A DNA stretch of 64,000 bases from Streptomyces sp. NBC_01341 (GTDB taxonomy: Bacteria > Actinomycetota > Actinomycetes > Streptomycetales > Streptomycetaceae). The stretch is taken from the NCBI RefSeq assembly GCF_035946055.1, contig NZ_CP108364.1:4588001-4652000 (forward strand), read 5' to 3'. Position 1 is the stretch's first letter, and the number at the start of each line of letters is the position of its first letter. The notes under the pieces were generated by a model, which did not search any database, had not been told where the DNA came from, and saw only the letters and a list, made by a program, of their open reading frames with translations. Below, piece after piece: positions 42,759 to 50,856 of this stretch. A program made the translations under genes and the position numbers.

Positions 42759-43037
42759 ATGGCCATCGAGGTCCGCATCCCGACCATCCTCCGCACCTAC
42801 ACCGACGGCGCCAAGGCGGTCGAGGGCAGCGGGGAGACCATCGCCGACCTCCTCGCCGACCTGGAGAGCCGCCACACCGGCATCCGTGAGCGCATCGTCG
42901 ACGGTGACCAGCTGCGCCGCTTCGTGAACGTCTACCTCAACGACGAGGACGTCCGCTTCCTCGACGGCATCTCCACCAAGCTCACCGACGGCGACAACGT
43001 CACCATCCTCCCGGCCGTCGCCGGCGGCATGCGCTGA
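42759..43037 (+). CDS. cysO: Sulfur carrier protein CysO (MoaD/ThiS family)
   Basis: 92 aa, ubiquitin-like beta-grasp fold. It carries sulfide as a C-terminal thiocarboxylate for cysteine synthesis by CysM. The usual C-terminal Gly-Gly is followed here by Met-Arg (AVAGGMR), so two residues must be removed before activation. The JAMM protease Mec is the obvious candidate. TACLNDEDVR-type family motif appears as VNVYLNDEDVRFLDG. GGAG precedes ATG 42759. The stop shares one base with the cysM start, so the two are translationally coupled. Confidence 0.93.
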   Translation: MAIEVRIPTILRTYTDGAKAVEGSGETIADLLADLESRHTGIRERIVDGDQLRRFVNVYLNDEDVRFLDGISTKLTDGDNVTILPAVAGGMR

Positions 43038-43987
43038 TGCGGTACGACTCCCCGCTCGCGGCGGTGGGCAACACGCCCCTCGTCCGCCTGCCGCGGCTGT
43101 CCCCGTCCGACGACGTCCGGATCTGGGCCAAGCTCGAGGACCGCAACCCCACCGGCTCGATCAAGGACCGCCCCGCCCTCCACATGGTCGAACAGGCCGA
43201 GAAGGACGGCCGGCTGACACCCGGCTGCACCATCCTCGAACCGACCAGCGGCAACACCGGCATCTCACTCGCCATGGCGGCCAGGCTCAAGGGCTACCGC
43301 ATCGTGTGCGTCATGCCGGAGAACACCTCGCAGGAACGGCGCGACCTCCTCACCATGTGGGGCGCGGAGATCATCCCGTCCCCCGCCGCGGGAGGCTCCA
43401 ACACGGCCGTACGCGTGGCCAAGGAGCTCGCCGCCGAACACCCCGACTGGGTCATGCTCTACCAGTACGGGAATCCCGACAACGCGGGCGCCCACTACGC
43501 GACCACCGGCCCGGAGATCCTTGCCGACCTCCCGTCCGTCACCCACTTCGTGGCCGGCCTCGGCACCACCGGAACCCTCATGGGCGTCGGGCGCTACCTG
43601 CGGGAGAACAAGCCCGACGTCAGCATCGTCGCCGCGGAACCGCGCTACGACGACCTCGTCTACGGCCTGCGCAACCTCGACGAGGGCTTCGTCCCCGAGC
43701 TCTACGACGCGTCCGTGCTCACCACCCGCTTCTCCGTCGGCTCCACCGACGCCGTCACCCGCACCCGCGAGCTCCTCCAGCAGGAGGGCATCTTCGCGGG
43801 CGTCTCCACCGGCGCCGCGCTCCACGCCGCGATCGGCGTCGGCCGGAAGGCCGTCAAGGCGGGGGAGAGTGCGGACATCGTCTTCGTCGTCGCCGACGGC
43901 GGCTGGAAGTACCTCTCCACCGGTGTCTACACCGCCCCCACGACCGAGGCCGCGATCGAGACGCTGCACGGCCAGCTCTGGGCGTGA
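43037..43987 (+). CDS. cysM: O-phosphoserine sulfhydrylase/cysteine synthase CysM
   Basis: 316 aa. A PLP enzyme with the Schiff-base lysine K43 in NPTGSIKDRPA and the TSGNTG phosphate loop near residue 75. It makes cysteine from O-phosphoserine using CysO-thiocarboxylate, yielding CysO-cysteine that Mec hydrolyses. It overlaps cysO by one base. Convergent with the PemK-like gene, with a terminator between. A resistant-to-oxidation cysteine route, as in M. tuberculosis, is the likely role. Confidence 0.94.
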   Translation: MRYDSPLAAVGNTPLVRLPRLSPSDDVRIWAKLEDRNPTGSIKDRPALHMVEQAEKDGRLTPGCTILEPTSGNTGISLAMAARLKGYRIVCVMPENTSQERRDLLTMWGAEIIPSPAAGGSNTAVRVAKELAAEHPDWVMLYQYGNPDNAGAHYATTGPEILADLPSVTHFVAGLGTTGTLMGVGRYLRENKPDVSIVAAEPRYDDLVYGLRNLDEGFVPELYDASVLTTRFSVGSTDAVTRTRELLQQEGIFAGVSTGAALHAAIGVGRKAVKAGESADIVFVVADGGWKYLSTGVYTAPTTEAAIETLHGQLWA

Positions 43988-44031
43988 CACCGGCCGGCAC
44001 ACGAACGGGCCCCCGGACCACCGGAACCTCA

Positions 44032-44071
44032 GGAGGCGTGAGGCGGGAAGTGCGACCCGCCCCACGCCTCC
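44032..44071. terminator. Bidirectional terminator between cysM and PemK-like gene
   Basis: A 16-bp stem with one mismatch (44032-44047 and 44056-44071) and an 8-nt loop between convergent genes. Confidence 0.75.
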
Positions 44072-44077
44072 CGTGCG

Positions 44078-44548
44078 TCACCCCAGACCGCGCACCCGGT
44101 CCCACAGCCCCGGGTCCACCTCACCGGCCTTGCGGCGGAACGCCGACACCGCCACGTCCCGCAGCTCGTCCGTCTCCAGGAAACTCTGCCGCCCACGCGC
44201 GTCCCCCACCGCACCCCGCGGCAACGCGATCACTCCCGGCCGCTCCTCGTGATGCTTACTGGTGATCTTGGCGACGACCGCCGTGCCACCCCGCACCGAC
44301 AGCACCAGACACGGCCGGTCCTTCGACCCGGGCCCGTCCTCGTACGGCACGTCGGCCCACCAGATCTCCCCGGGCCGCGGCTCACCGTGCGGCCGCCCCC
44401 TCTTCCGCTCCGGAGCCCGCCCCGGAGGACGGCTCCGCCCGCCCGGCCGCCGCGGACCACGCCCGCCCCGGCCCCGCGCATCGGAGACGGACGCCACGAG
44501 CGCCAGCAGGACCACGGCGGCCAGTGCCGCCCACCACCACGTGTTCAT
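44078..44548 (-). CDS. Membrane-anchored PemK/MazF-like protein without antitoxin
   Basis: 156 aa. A single membrane segment (residues 3-20, WWWAALAAVVLLALVAS) precedes a basic linker, then a PemK/MazF-type domain with RPGEIWWADVPYEDGPGSKDRPCLVL and a later ITSKHH motif. MazF-family members are mRNA endonucleases. No antitoxin gene lies beside it, and the N-terminal anchor is not a feature of classical toxins, so a regulatory or envelope-linked role is possible. ATG 44548 is used; the upstream in-frame extension is unlikely. Confidence 0.75.
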   Translation of the reverse strand: MNTWWWAALAAVVLLALVASVSDARGRGGRGPRRPGGRSRPPGRAPERKRGRPHGEPRPGEIWWADVPYEDGPGSKDRPCLVLSVRGGTAVVAKITSKHHEERPGVIALPRGAVGDARGRQSFLETDELRDVAVSAFRRKAGEVDPGLWDRVRGLG

Positions 44549-44719
44549 CCCCCGACCGTACCCGCGCCCCACGACCCCCGGTCTTCCATCGAACCGGTGA
44601 CAGCACAGGTGAGTTCCCCCACAACGGCAGGCCATGGAGGAGCGACCGCCTGTTTCGCGCCTTAGGCTCGACGGACCGCACGAACCCTCCCCGTCCCACG
44701 CCTCGGAGGTTCACGCTCC

Positions 44720-45472
44720 ATGAAGCTCACCGTCGTCGGCTGCTCCGGCTCGTTCCCCTCCACGGGATCGGCATGCTCGAGCTACCTCGTAGAGGCCGAC
44801 GGCTTCCGGCTGCTCCTCGACATGGGCAACGGTGCCCTTGGCGAGCTGCAGCGCCATGTCGGTCTCTATGACCTCGACGCCATCTTCCTCAGCCACCTCC
44901 ATGCCGACCACTGCATCGACATGTGCGCGTACTTCGTCGTCCGCTACTACCGCTTCGACGGCGGCAGACCCGCCGTGATCCCCGTGTACGGACCCGAGGG
45001 AACCGAAGGGCGCCTGACCACGGCTCACGCCGACACCCCGTCCGACCATGCCATGAGCGAGGTCTTCGACTTCCACACGCTGAAGTCCGGATCGTTCGAG
45101 ATCGGCCCCTTCTCGGTCCGTACGGAGAAGGTCTGCCACCCGGTCGAGACCTTCGGCATCCGCATCGAGCACGAGGGCCGCACCCTCACGTACTCGGGTG
45201 ACACGGGCACCTGCGAGGCGCTGGCCGAACTGGCCGAGGGAGCCGACCTGTTCCTCTGCGAAGCATCGTTCGTCCATGGCAAGGAGGACATCCCGGACCT
45301 CCACCTCAACGGCCGGGAAGCGGGCGAGTACGCCGCGCGCGCCGGAGCGGGCCGCCTCGTCCTCACCCACATCCCGCCGTGGACGGACGCCGCACGCAAC
45401 CTCTCCGACGCCCGCGAGGTCTACGACGGCCCGGTGGAGCTGGCGGTACCCGGAGCGGTGTACGAGGTCTGA
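44720..45472 (+). CDS. MBL-fold metallo-hydrolase, Rv1339-like (cAMP phosphodiesterase candidate)
   Basis: 250 aa. Metallo-beta-lactamase fold with the HxHxDH motif (SHLHADHCID, about residues 58-67), later His and Asp ligands (CHPVETF, SGDTG), and LTHIPPW near the C-terminus. In M. tuberculosis the ortholog by position (Rv1339, before rphA Rv1340) is an atypical class II cAMP phosphodiesterase. RNase Z-like activity is an alternative. The gene is single, between the PemK-like gene and the PTS genes, ending at a strong terminator. Confidence 0.82.
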   Translation: MKLTVVGCSGSFPSTGSACSSYLVEADGFRLLLDMGNGALGELQRHVGLYDLDAIFLSHLHADHCIDMCAYFVVRYYRFDGGRPAVIPVYGPEGTEGRLTTAHADTPSDHAMSEVFDFHTLKSGSFEIGPFSVRTEKVCHPVETFGIRIEHEGRTLTYSGDTGTCEALAELAEGADLFLCEASFVHGKEDIPDLHLNGREAGEYAARAGAGRLVLTHIPPWTDAARNLSDAREVYDGPVELAVPGAVYEV

Positions 45473-45493
45473 GACGCCGGCCCCACGCACGAC

Positions 45494-45530
45494 GAAGCCC
45501 CCACCTCCCGTCGCGGGAGGTGGGGGCTTC
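45494..45530. terminator. Bidirectional terminator between MBL gene and nagE2
   Basis: A perfect 17-bp stem (45494-45510 and 45514-45530) with a 3-nt loop between convergent genes. Confidence 0.88.
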
Positions 45531-45549
45531 TCGATGCGTCCGCCAGGGC

Positions 45550-46818
45550 TTACGCCTTGGTGAGGTCCTCGACCTCTTCCTCGGGCTCACGGCCCGGGGT
45601 GGTGAGGTTGAACTTCGTGATGGCGAAGCGGAAGACCACGTAGTAGATCACGGCGAAGACCAGGCCGATGGGGATGATCATCCACGGCTTCGTCGCCAGG
45701 TTCCAGTTCAGGAAGTAGTCGATCGCGCCGGCGGAGAAGCTGAAGCCGTGGTGCACGCCCAGGCCCCACGTGACGGCCATCGACACGGCGGTCAGCACCG
45801 CGTGGATGACGTACAGCAGCGGCGCGATGAACATGAACGCGAACTCGATCGGCTCCGTGATGCCGGTGACGAACGAGGTCAGCGCCAGGGACATCATCAT
45901 GCCGCCCACGGCCTTGCGGCGTTCGGGCCGGGCCGTGTGCGTGATCGCCAGAGCGGCGGCGGGCAGCGCGAACATCATGATCGGGAAGAAGCCGGACATG
46001 AACTGACCGGCCGTGGGGTCACCGTGGAAGAAGCGCGGAAGGTCGCCGTGCCACGTGCCGCCGGCGGAGTCCTTGAAGGAACCGATCTCCTGCCAGGCCA
46101 CCGTGTTCACGAACTGGTGCATGCCGACCGGCAGAAGCGCACGGTTGACGACACCGAAGATGCCGGCACCGACGGCGCCCAGACCCGTCATCCACTCACC
46201 GAAGTTGGTGATGAGGTCACCGATCGGCTCCCAGAGCAGACCGAAGAGAACACCCATGATGGTGCCGACGAAGGCCATGATGATCGGGACGAGGCGGCGG
46301 CCGTTGAAGAAGCCGAGCCAGTCCACCAGCTTGGTGCGGTGGTAGCGCTGCCAGATGACGGCGGCCAGGAGGCCCATGATGATGCCGCCGAAGACCTTGG
46401 GGTCGTTGTACGTCGCGGCGACGTCGACACCCTTGTTGGCTGTGGTGTTCACGACGGCGTCGGAGGTCGGGAACGCGGTCAGCACGTTCTTGTAGACCAG
46501 GAAGCCGACCAGAGCGGCGAGCGCGGTGGAACCGTCGGCCTTCTTGGCGAAGCCGATGGCTATGCCGACGCAGAACAGCAGCGGCAGGTTCGCGAAGACC
46601 GCGTCACCGGCGGTAGCGAAGACCGTGGCGACCTTCCCCCAGCCGAGGCCCTCCTCCCCGAAGACATCGGGCTGGCCGAGGCGGAGCAGGATGCCCGCCG
46701 CAGGCAGGACGGCGATCGGCAGCTGGAGGCTGCGCCCGATCTTCTGCAGGCCCTGGAACACGCCGGCACCCCGCTTCTTCGCGGGAGCCGCCGGGGCGGC
46801 AGCGGTATCCGTACTCAT
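45550..46818 (-). CDS. nagE2: PTS N-acetylglucosamine transporter subunit IIC (NagE2)
   Basis: 422 aa with about 10 membrane segments; EIIC of the Glc family. Sequence features include LQKIGRSLQLPIAVLPAAGIL at the N-terminus, GFFNGRRLVPIIMAF, and the GITEPIEFAFMFIAP signature for the sugar-binding site. Imports GlcNAc with phosphorylation by separate IIB (NagF) and IIA proteins. ATG 46818 has GGAGGAA upstream. Two DasR-type operator sequences lie in the upstream gap. A paralog, nagE1, follows on the same strand. Confidence 0.9.
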   Translation of the reverse strand: MSTDTAAAPAAPAKKRGAGVFQGLQKIGRSLQLPIAVLPAAGILLRLGQPDVFGEEGLGWGKVATVFATAGDAVFANLPLLFCVGIAIGFAKKADGSTALAALVGFLVYKNVLTAFPTSDAVVNTTANKGVDVAATYNDPKVFGGIIMGLLAAVIWQRYHRTKLVDWLGFFNGRRLVPIIMAFVGTIMGVLFGLLWEPIGDLITNFGEWMTGLGAVGAGIFGVVNRALLPVGMHQFVNTVAWQEIGSFKDSAGGTWHGDLPRFFHGDPTAGQFMSGFFPIMMFALPAAALAITHTARPERRKAVGGMMMSLALTSFVTGITEPIEFAFMFIAPLLYVIHAVLTAVSMAVTWGLGVHHGFSFSAGAIDYFLNWNLATKPWMIIPIGLVFAVIYYVVFRFAITKFNLTTPGREPEEEVEDLTKA

Positions 46819-46903
46819 GAACTTCCTCCGGTAAGGCAAGGCGTCGCCGGGGACGGGTTACCGGGGAGGCGACGACTTGAGGAACGCGGCGGAGAGACAG
46901 CCG

Positions 46904-46936
46904 CGTGGTCTGGACCACTCAGTGGTGTAGACCAGT
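46904..46936. promoter_or_regulatory. Two adjacent DasR-responsive elements (dre)
   Basis: CGTGGTCTGGACCACT (46904-46919) and AGTGGTGTAGACCAGT (46921-46936) both match the dre consensus ASTGGTCTAGACCAST, one base apart. They lie about 90-120 bp upstream of nagE2, placing it under the GntR-family repressor DasR, which is released by glucosamine-6-phosphate. Confidence 0.85.
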
Positions 46937-47007
46937 TTTAGCACGGTGAGGGTGAGATAAGGAACCTGCAAATCCGTAGCCCCGACGCCACCCTGGGTGA
47001 CACGGCG

Positions 47008-47039
47008 AAGGCCCTCGGACCGGTGGGTCCGAGGGCCTT
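47008..47039. terminator. Terminator after nagE1
   Basis: A perfect 14-bp stem (47008-47021 and 47026-47039) with a 4-nt loop, 18 bp past the nagE1 stop on the minus strand. Confidence 0.85.
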
Positions 47040-47057
47040 GCGGAAGGGGAGGGGCCT

Positions 47058-48317
47058 CTACCTGGTGAGGTCGTCCTCCGTCTTCCTCTCCTCCTCCGCG
47101 GGCTCCCGCCCGGGGGTCTGGAGATTGAACTTGGTGATCGCGAACCGGAAGATCACATAGTAGATCACCGCGAAGCACAGCCCGATCGGGACGATCAGCC
47201 ACGGTTTGGTGTCCAGGTGCCAGTTGACGACGTAGTCGATCAGTCCCGCCGAGAAACTGAAGCCCGCGTGCACACCGAACGCCCACGTGACGCCCATCGA
47301 GACGCCGGTCAGGATGGCGTGCACCCCGTACAGCAGCGGAGCGACGAACAGGAACGAGAACTCGATCGGCTCCGTCACGCCCGTCACGAACGACGTCAGT
47401 GCCACGGAGAGCATGAGCCCGGACACCTCCTTGCGCCGCTCCGGCCGCGCGGTGTGCGCGATGGCGAGGGCGGCGGCGGGAAGGCCGAACATGAAGATCG
47501 GGAAGAAGCCCGAGGTGAACTGGCCCGCCGATGGGTCCCCGGCGAAGAACCGGGAGATGTCGCCCTGGACGGTCGCCCCGTCCGCGCCGGTGAACTCACC
47601 CGCCTGGAACCAGAAGAACGTGTTCAGGAACTGGTGCATGCCGATCGGGATCAGCAGCCGGTTCGCGAACCCGAAGATCGCCGCGCCCCAGGCGCCCAGA
47701 TCGATCAGTTGCTTGGCGAACCAGGTCAGCGCGTCACCGACCGGCTGCCAGAGGAGGCCGAACAGCGTGCCCAGGATCACACAGAGGAACGCCATCAGGA
47801 TCGGTACGAGGCGGCGGCCGTTGAAGAAGCCCAGCCAGTCGACCAGCTTGGTGCGGTGGTAGCGCTGCCAGACGACCGCGGTCAGCAGGCCGATGATGAT
47901 GCCGCCGAGGACCCCCGGGTTCTGCGGCGTCCCGGCGGGCAGCGCCTCGGTCACCGTCCCGTCGACCGGGAACGCCGTCAGCACGCCCCGGTAGACGAGG
48001 AATCCGACGACCGCCGCGAGTGCGGTCGAGCCGTCCGCCTTCTTCGCGAAACCGATGGCCACACCGATGCAGAACAGCAGGGGCAGGCCCAGGTCGCCGT
48101 TGAGGATCGCCCCGCCGCCGTTGAGGAGGACCTTGGCGAACTTGTCCCAGAAGGCGCCGTGCAGCGAGGAGCCGAAGAGGTTGCCGAGGCTGACCAGGAG
48201 GCCGGCGGCGGGCAGGACGGCCACCGGCAGCTGCAGGCTGCGGCCCACCTTCTGCAAACCCTGGACCGGCCCGTTCCACCACTGCCGCTGCGGTACTGCC
48301 GCCGCGCTCGAACTCAT
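47058..48317 (-). CDS. nagE1: PTS N-acetylglucosamine transporter subunit IIC paralog (NagE1)
   Basis: 419 aa, with strong similarity to the nagE2 product over its full length (GLQKVGRSLQLPVAVLPAAG, GFFNGRRLVPILMAF, GVTEPIEFSFLFVAP). A tandem paralog; in S. coelicolor nagE2 is the main importer, and the second copy's role is less certain. GGGAGGAAG precedes ATG 48317. A dre element lies upstream at 48360 and a terminator follows. Confidence 0.87.
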   Translation of the reverse strand: MSSSAAAVPQRQWWNGPVQGLQKVGRSLQLPVAVLPAAGLLVSLGNLFGSSLHGAFWDKFAKVLLNGGGAILNGDLGLPLLFCIGVAIGFAKKADGSTALAAVVGFLVYRGVLTAFPVDGTVTEALPAGTPQNPGVLGGIIIGLLTAVVWQRYHRTKLVDWLGFFNGRRLVPILMAFLCVILGTLFGLLWQPVGDALTWFAKQLIDLGAWGAAIFGFANRLLIPIGMHQFLNTFFWFQAGEFTGADGATVQGDISRFFAGDPSAGQFTSGFFPIFMFGLPAAALAIAHTARPERRKEVSGLMLSVALTSFVTGVTEPIEFSFLFVAPLLYGVHAILTGVSMGVTWAFGVHAGFSFSAGLIDYVVNWHLDTKPWLIVPIGLCFAVIYYVIFRFAITKFNLQTPGREPAEEERKTEDDLTR

Positions 48318-48359
48318 CGGCTTCCTCCCGGAACAAGCCTGGTTTGGCGGTCGTTGGAA

Positions 48360-48375
48360 ACTGGTGTAGACCAGT
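48360..48375. promoter_or_regulatory. DasR-responsive element between nagE1 and nagF
   Basis: ACTGGTGTAGACCAGT is a near-perfect dre, 43 bp from the nagE1 start and 164 bp from nagF on the opposite side. It could control both divergent genes. Confidence 0.85.
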
Positions 48376-48538
48376 TGCGATACGGTGCGGAGCCCTGCCG
48401 GAAGGCAGGGTGTCGGTGATCGTCATCATTGGGGACCGTCCGGTTACCCGCCCGTGAAGTTGGGCCAACCGTGCGTTACCGTGACGAAACGGACCCACGG
48501 TGGGCCGCCCCACGCACGCACAGACCAGGGAGAAGGAC

Positions 48539-48772
48539 ATGGCCAGCAAGGCTGAGAAGATCGTCGCCGGGCTCGGCGGTATCGAGAACATCGACGAGAT
48601 CGAAGGCTGCATCACCCGCCTCCGCACCGAGGTCCACGACCCCAGCAAGGTCGACGAAGCCGCGCTCAAGGCCGCCGGAGCCCATGGCGTCGTCAAGATG
48701 GGCACCGCGATCCAGGTCGTCATCGGCACCGACGCCGACCCCATCGCCGCCGACATCGAAGACATGATGTGA
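48539..48772 (+). CDS. nagF: PTS N-acetylglucosamine-specific IIB component (NagF)
   Basis: 77 aa; the EIIB domain of the Glc family as a stand-alone protein. The phosphorylated cysteine is in EIEGCITRLR (C22), with the usual Thr-Arg following. Transfers phosphate from EIIA (encoded elsewhere, Crr) to GlcNAc on NagE2. AGGGAGAAGG precedes ATG 48539. It is divergent from nagE1, with the dre between. Confidence 0.92.
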   Translation: MASKAEKIVAGLGGIENIDEIEGCITRLRTEVHDPSKVDEAALKAAGAHGVVKMGTAIQVVIGTDADPIAADIEDMM

Positions 48773-48806
48773 CCGGCTGACACCACCGGCCCACCCGAAC
48801 CCACGC

Positions 48807-48849
48807 GCAGGCCCCGCTCCGCCCCCGACCGGCCGGGAGCAGGGCCTGC
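48807..48849. terminator. Terminator after nagF
   Basis: A 14-bp stem with one mismatch (48807-48820 with 48835-48849 region) and a Pro-codon-like GC-rich loop, 35 bp after nagF. The rph promoter follows. Confidence 0.65.
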
Positions 48850-48896
48850 CGTGCACCCGAACAGACCCCGCGCCCGCAGCCGATAGGCTCGACGCC

Positions 48897-49634
48897 ATGT
48901 CTCGCATCGACGGCCGCACCCCCGAACAGCTCCGCCCCGTCACCATCGAACGCGGATGGAGCAAGCACGCCGAAGGCTCCGTACTCGTCTCCTTCGGCGA
49001 CACCAAGGTCTTCTGTACGGCCTCCGTCACCGAAGGCGTCCCCCGCTGGCGCAAAGGCAGCGGCGAAGGCTGGGTCACCGCCGAGTACTCCATGCTTCCC
49101 CGCTCCACCAACACCCGCGGCGACCGTGAATCCGTGCGCGGCAAGATCGGCGGCCGCACCCACGAGATCAGCCGCCTCATCGGCCGCTCCCTGCGCGCGG
49201 TGATCGACTACAAGGCCCTCGGCGAGAACACCATCGTCCTCGACTGCGACGTCCTCCAGGCCGACGGCGGCACCCGCACGGCCGCCATCACCGGTGCCTA
49301 CGTCGCCCTCGCCGACGCCATCGCCTGGGCCCAGGGCAAGAAGATCATCAAGCACGGCCGCAAGCCCCTCACCGGCACCGTCGCCGCCATCAGCGTCGGC
49401 ATCGTCGACGGCACCCCCCTCCTCGACCTCTGCTACGAGGAAGACGTCCGCGCCGAGACCGACATGAACGTCGTCTGCACCGGCGACGGCCGCTTCGTCG
49501 AGGTGCAGGGCACCGCCGAGGCCCAGCCCTTCGACCGCAGCGAACTCGACGCCCTCCTGGACCTCGCCACCGCGGGCTGCGTCGACCTGGCCAAGCTCCA
49601 GGAAGAAGCCCTCGCCCGCACACTCGGCGAGTAA
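48897..49634 (+). CDS. rph: Ribonuclease PH
   Basis: 245 aa, the normal length. Phosphorolytic 3'-5' exonuclease that trims tRNA precursors. Family features: DGRTPEQLRPVTIERGWSKHAEGSVLVSFGDTKV at the start (shown in part), YSMLPRSTNTRGDRESVRGKIGGRT-type core, and an ALADAI block. The TAGGCT -10-like hexamer ends 7 nt before ATG 48897, and there is no Shine-Dalgarno sequence, which suggests a leaderless mRNA. Confidence 0.96.
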   Translation: MSRIDGRTPEQLRPVTIERGWSKHAEGSVLVSFGDTKVFCTASVTEGVPRWRKGSGEGWVTAEYSMLPRSTNTRGDRESVRGKIGGRTHEISRLIGRSLRAVIDYKALGENTIVLDCDVLQADGGTRTAAITGAYVALADAIAWAQGKKIIKHGRKPLTGTVAAISVGIVDGTPLLDLCYEEDVRAETDMNVVCTGDGRFVEVQGTAEAQPFDRSELDALLDLATAGCVDLAKLQEEALARTLGE

Positions 49635-49735
49635 AGAAGCAACCAAAAGCGCAGCGCACAGCGTCGTAACGAGCACGGGCGCACGGGTCGAACCGTGCGT
49701 CCGTCCACGTATCCGCTCCGGGGAGGGACCGCACC

Positions 49736-50125
49736 ATGGCCTCGCGCCGCCACCACCGCACCGCACTCGCCGTCACGGCCACCCTGCTGACGCTCACCGC
49801 CGCGGCAGGCTGCGGCGCCGTCGACAAGGCCCTCGACTGCGTACGCACCGCCGACGCCATCGCCACCAGCGTCAACAGTCTCCAGCAGGCGATATCCAAC
49901 GCTTCCAACGACCCCACGCAGGCATCGGAAGCCCTGGACCAGATCGACAAGGACCTCAAGGACCTCGGCGACACCACTGACAACGCCGATCTCAGCAAGG
50001 CGGTCGACGACCTCCAGGCCGGCGTGACCAACGTCCGCGACTCCCTCGACAAGGGCGACGCCACCCCCGACATCACCCCCGTCACGGACGCGGCCGCCGA
50101 GATCGGCAAGGTCTGCACCCCCTGA
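49736..50125 (+). CDS. Small putative lipoprotein
   Basis: 129 aa. A basic n-region, a hydrophobic core and the lipobox A-A-A-G-C26 predict export and lipidation. The mature part is a helical, charged sequence with heptad-like Leu/Val/Asp spacing (SLQQAISNASNDPTQASEAL, then LKDLGDTTDN). Family not recognised. It lies between rph and rdgB in the same orientation, 101 bp after rph, a conserved place in Streptomyces. GGGGAGGG precedes ATG. Confidence 0.72.
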   Translation: MASRRHHRTALAVTATLLTLTAAAGCGAVDKALDCVRTADAIATSVNSLQQAISNASNDPTQASEALDQIDKDLKDLGDTTDNADLSKAVDDLQAGVTNVRDSLDKGDATPDITPVTDAAAEIGKVCTP

Positions 50126-50191
50126 CCGGAGACGCCCCCACCCCGTCGCAGGGAGGGCCGCACCCCGTCGACAGGCGGCGATAATCGAGGC

Positions 50192-50794
50192 ATGACGCGC
50201 CTGATCCTCGCCACCCGCAACGCCGGGAAAATCACCGAACTCCACGCGATCCTCGCCGACGCGGGCCTGACCCACGACCTCGTCGGCGCGGATGCGTACC
50301 CGGACATCCCCGACGTCAAGGAAACCGGCGTCACCTTCGCCGAGAACGCACTCCTCAAGGCACACGCCCTGGCCCGGGCCACCGGCCACCCGGCCATCGC
50401 GGACGACTCCGGACTGTGCGTCGACGTGCTCGGCGGCGCCCCCGGGATCTTCTCCGCCCGCTGGTCCGGCACCCACGGCGACGACCGGGCCAACCTGGAC
50501 CTGCTCCTCGCCCAGCTCGGCGACATCGACGCCCCCCACCGCGGCGCCTATTTCGCCTGCGCCGCCGCCCTGGCCCTGCCCGACGGCACGGAACGCGTGG
50601 TCGAGGGCCGCCTCAACGGCACCCTGCGCCACACCCCGGCCGGCACGCACGGCTTCGGCTACGACCCGATCCTCCAGCCGGACGACGAGACCCGCACGTG
50701 CGCCGAGCTCACCCCGGCGGAGAAGAACGCGATCAGCCACCGGGGGAAGGCGTTCCGGGCGCTGGTGCCGGTGGTGCGGGAGCTGGTGGGCTGA
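50192..50794 (+). CDS. rdgB: RdgB/HAM1 family non-canonical purine NTP pyrophosphatase
   Basis: 200 aa. Hydrolyses dITP, XTP and ITP to prevent mutagenic incorporation. Motifs are the N-terminal LATRNAGKITEL, the metal/substrate loop FAENALLKA and ADDSGLCVDVL, and the C-terminal HRGKAFRAL. A GATAAT -10-like hexamer ends 6 nt before ATG 50192, with no Shine-Dalgarno sequence, so probably leaderless. It follows rph as in many actinomycetes. A terminator follows. Confidence 0.94.
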   Translation: MTRLILATRNAGKITELHAILADAGLTHDLVGADAYPDIPDVKETGVTFAENALLKAHALARATGHPAIADDSGLCVDVLGGAPGIFSARWSGTHGDDRANLDLLLAQLGDIDAPHRGAYFACAAALALPDGTERVVEGRLNGTLRHTPAGTHGFGYDPILQPDDETRTCAELTPAEKNAISHRGKAFRALVPVVRELVG

Positions 50795-50812
50795 GACCCG
50801 CCTCGCCACAGA

Positions 50813-50850
50813 CCGAGAGGGGCCCACCCACGGTCGGGGGCCCCTCTCGG
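50813..50850. terminator. Terminator shared by rdgB and tRNA-Leu
   Basis: A perfect 13-bp stem (50813-50825 and 50838-50850) with a 12-nt loop between convergent rdgB and tRNA-Leu. Confidence 0.82.
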
Positions 50851-50856
50851 TTTCCG

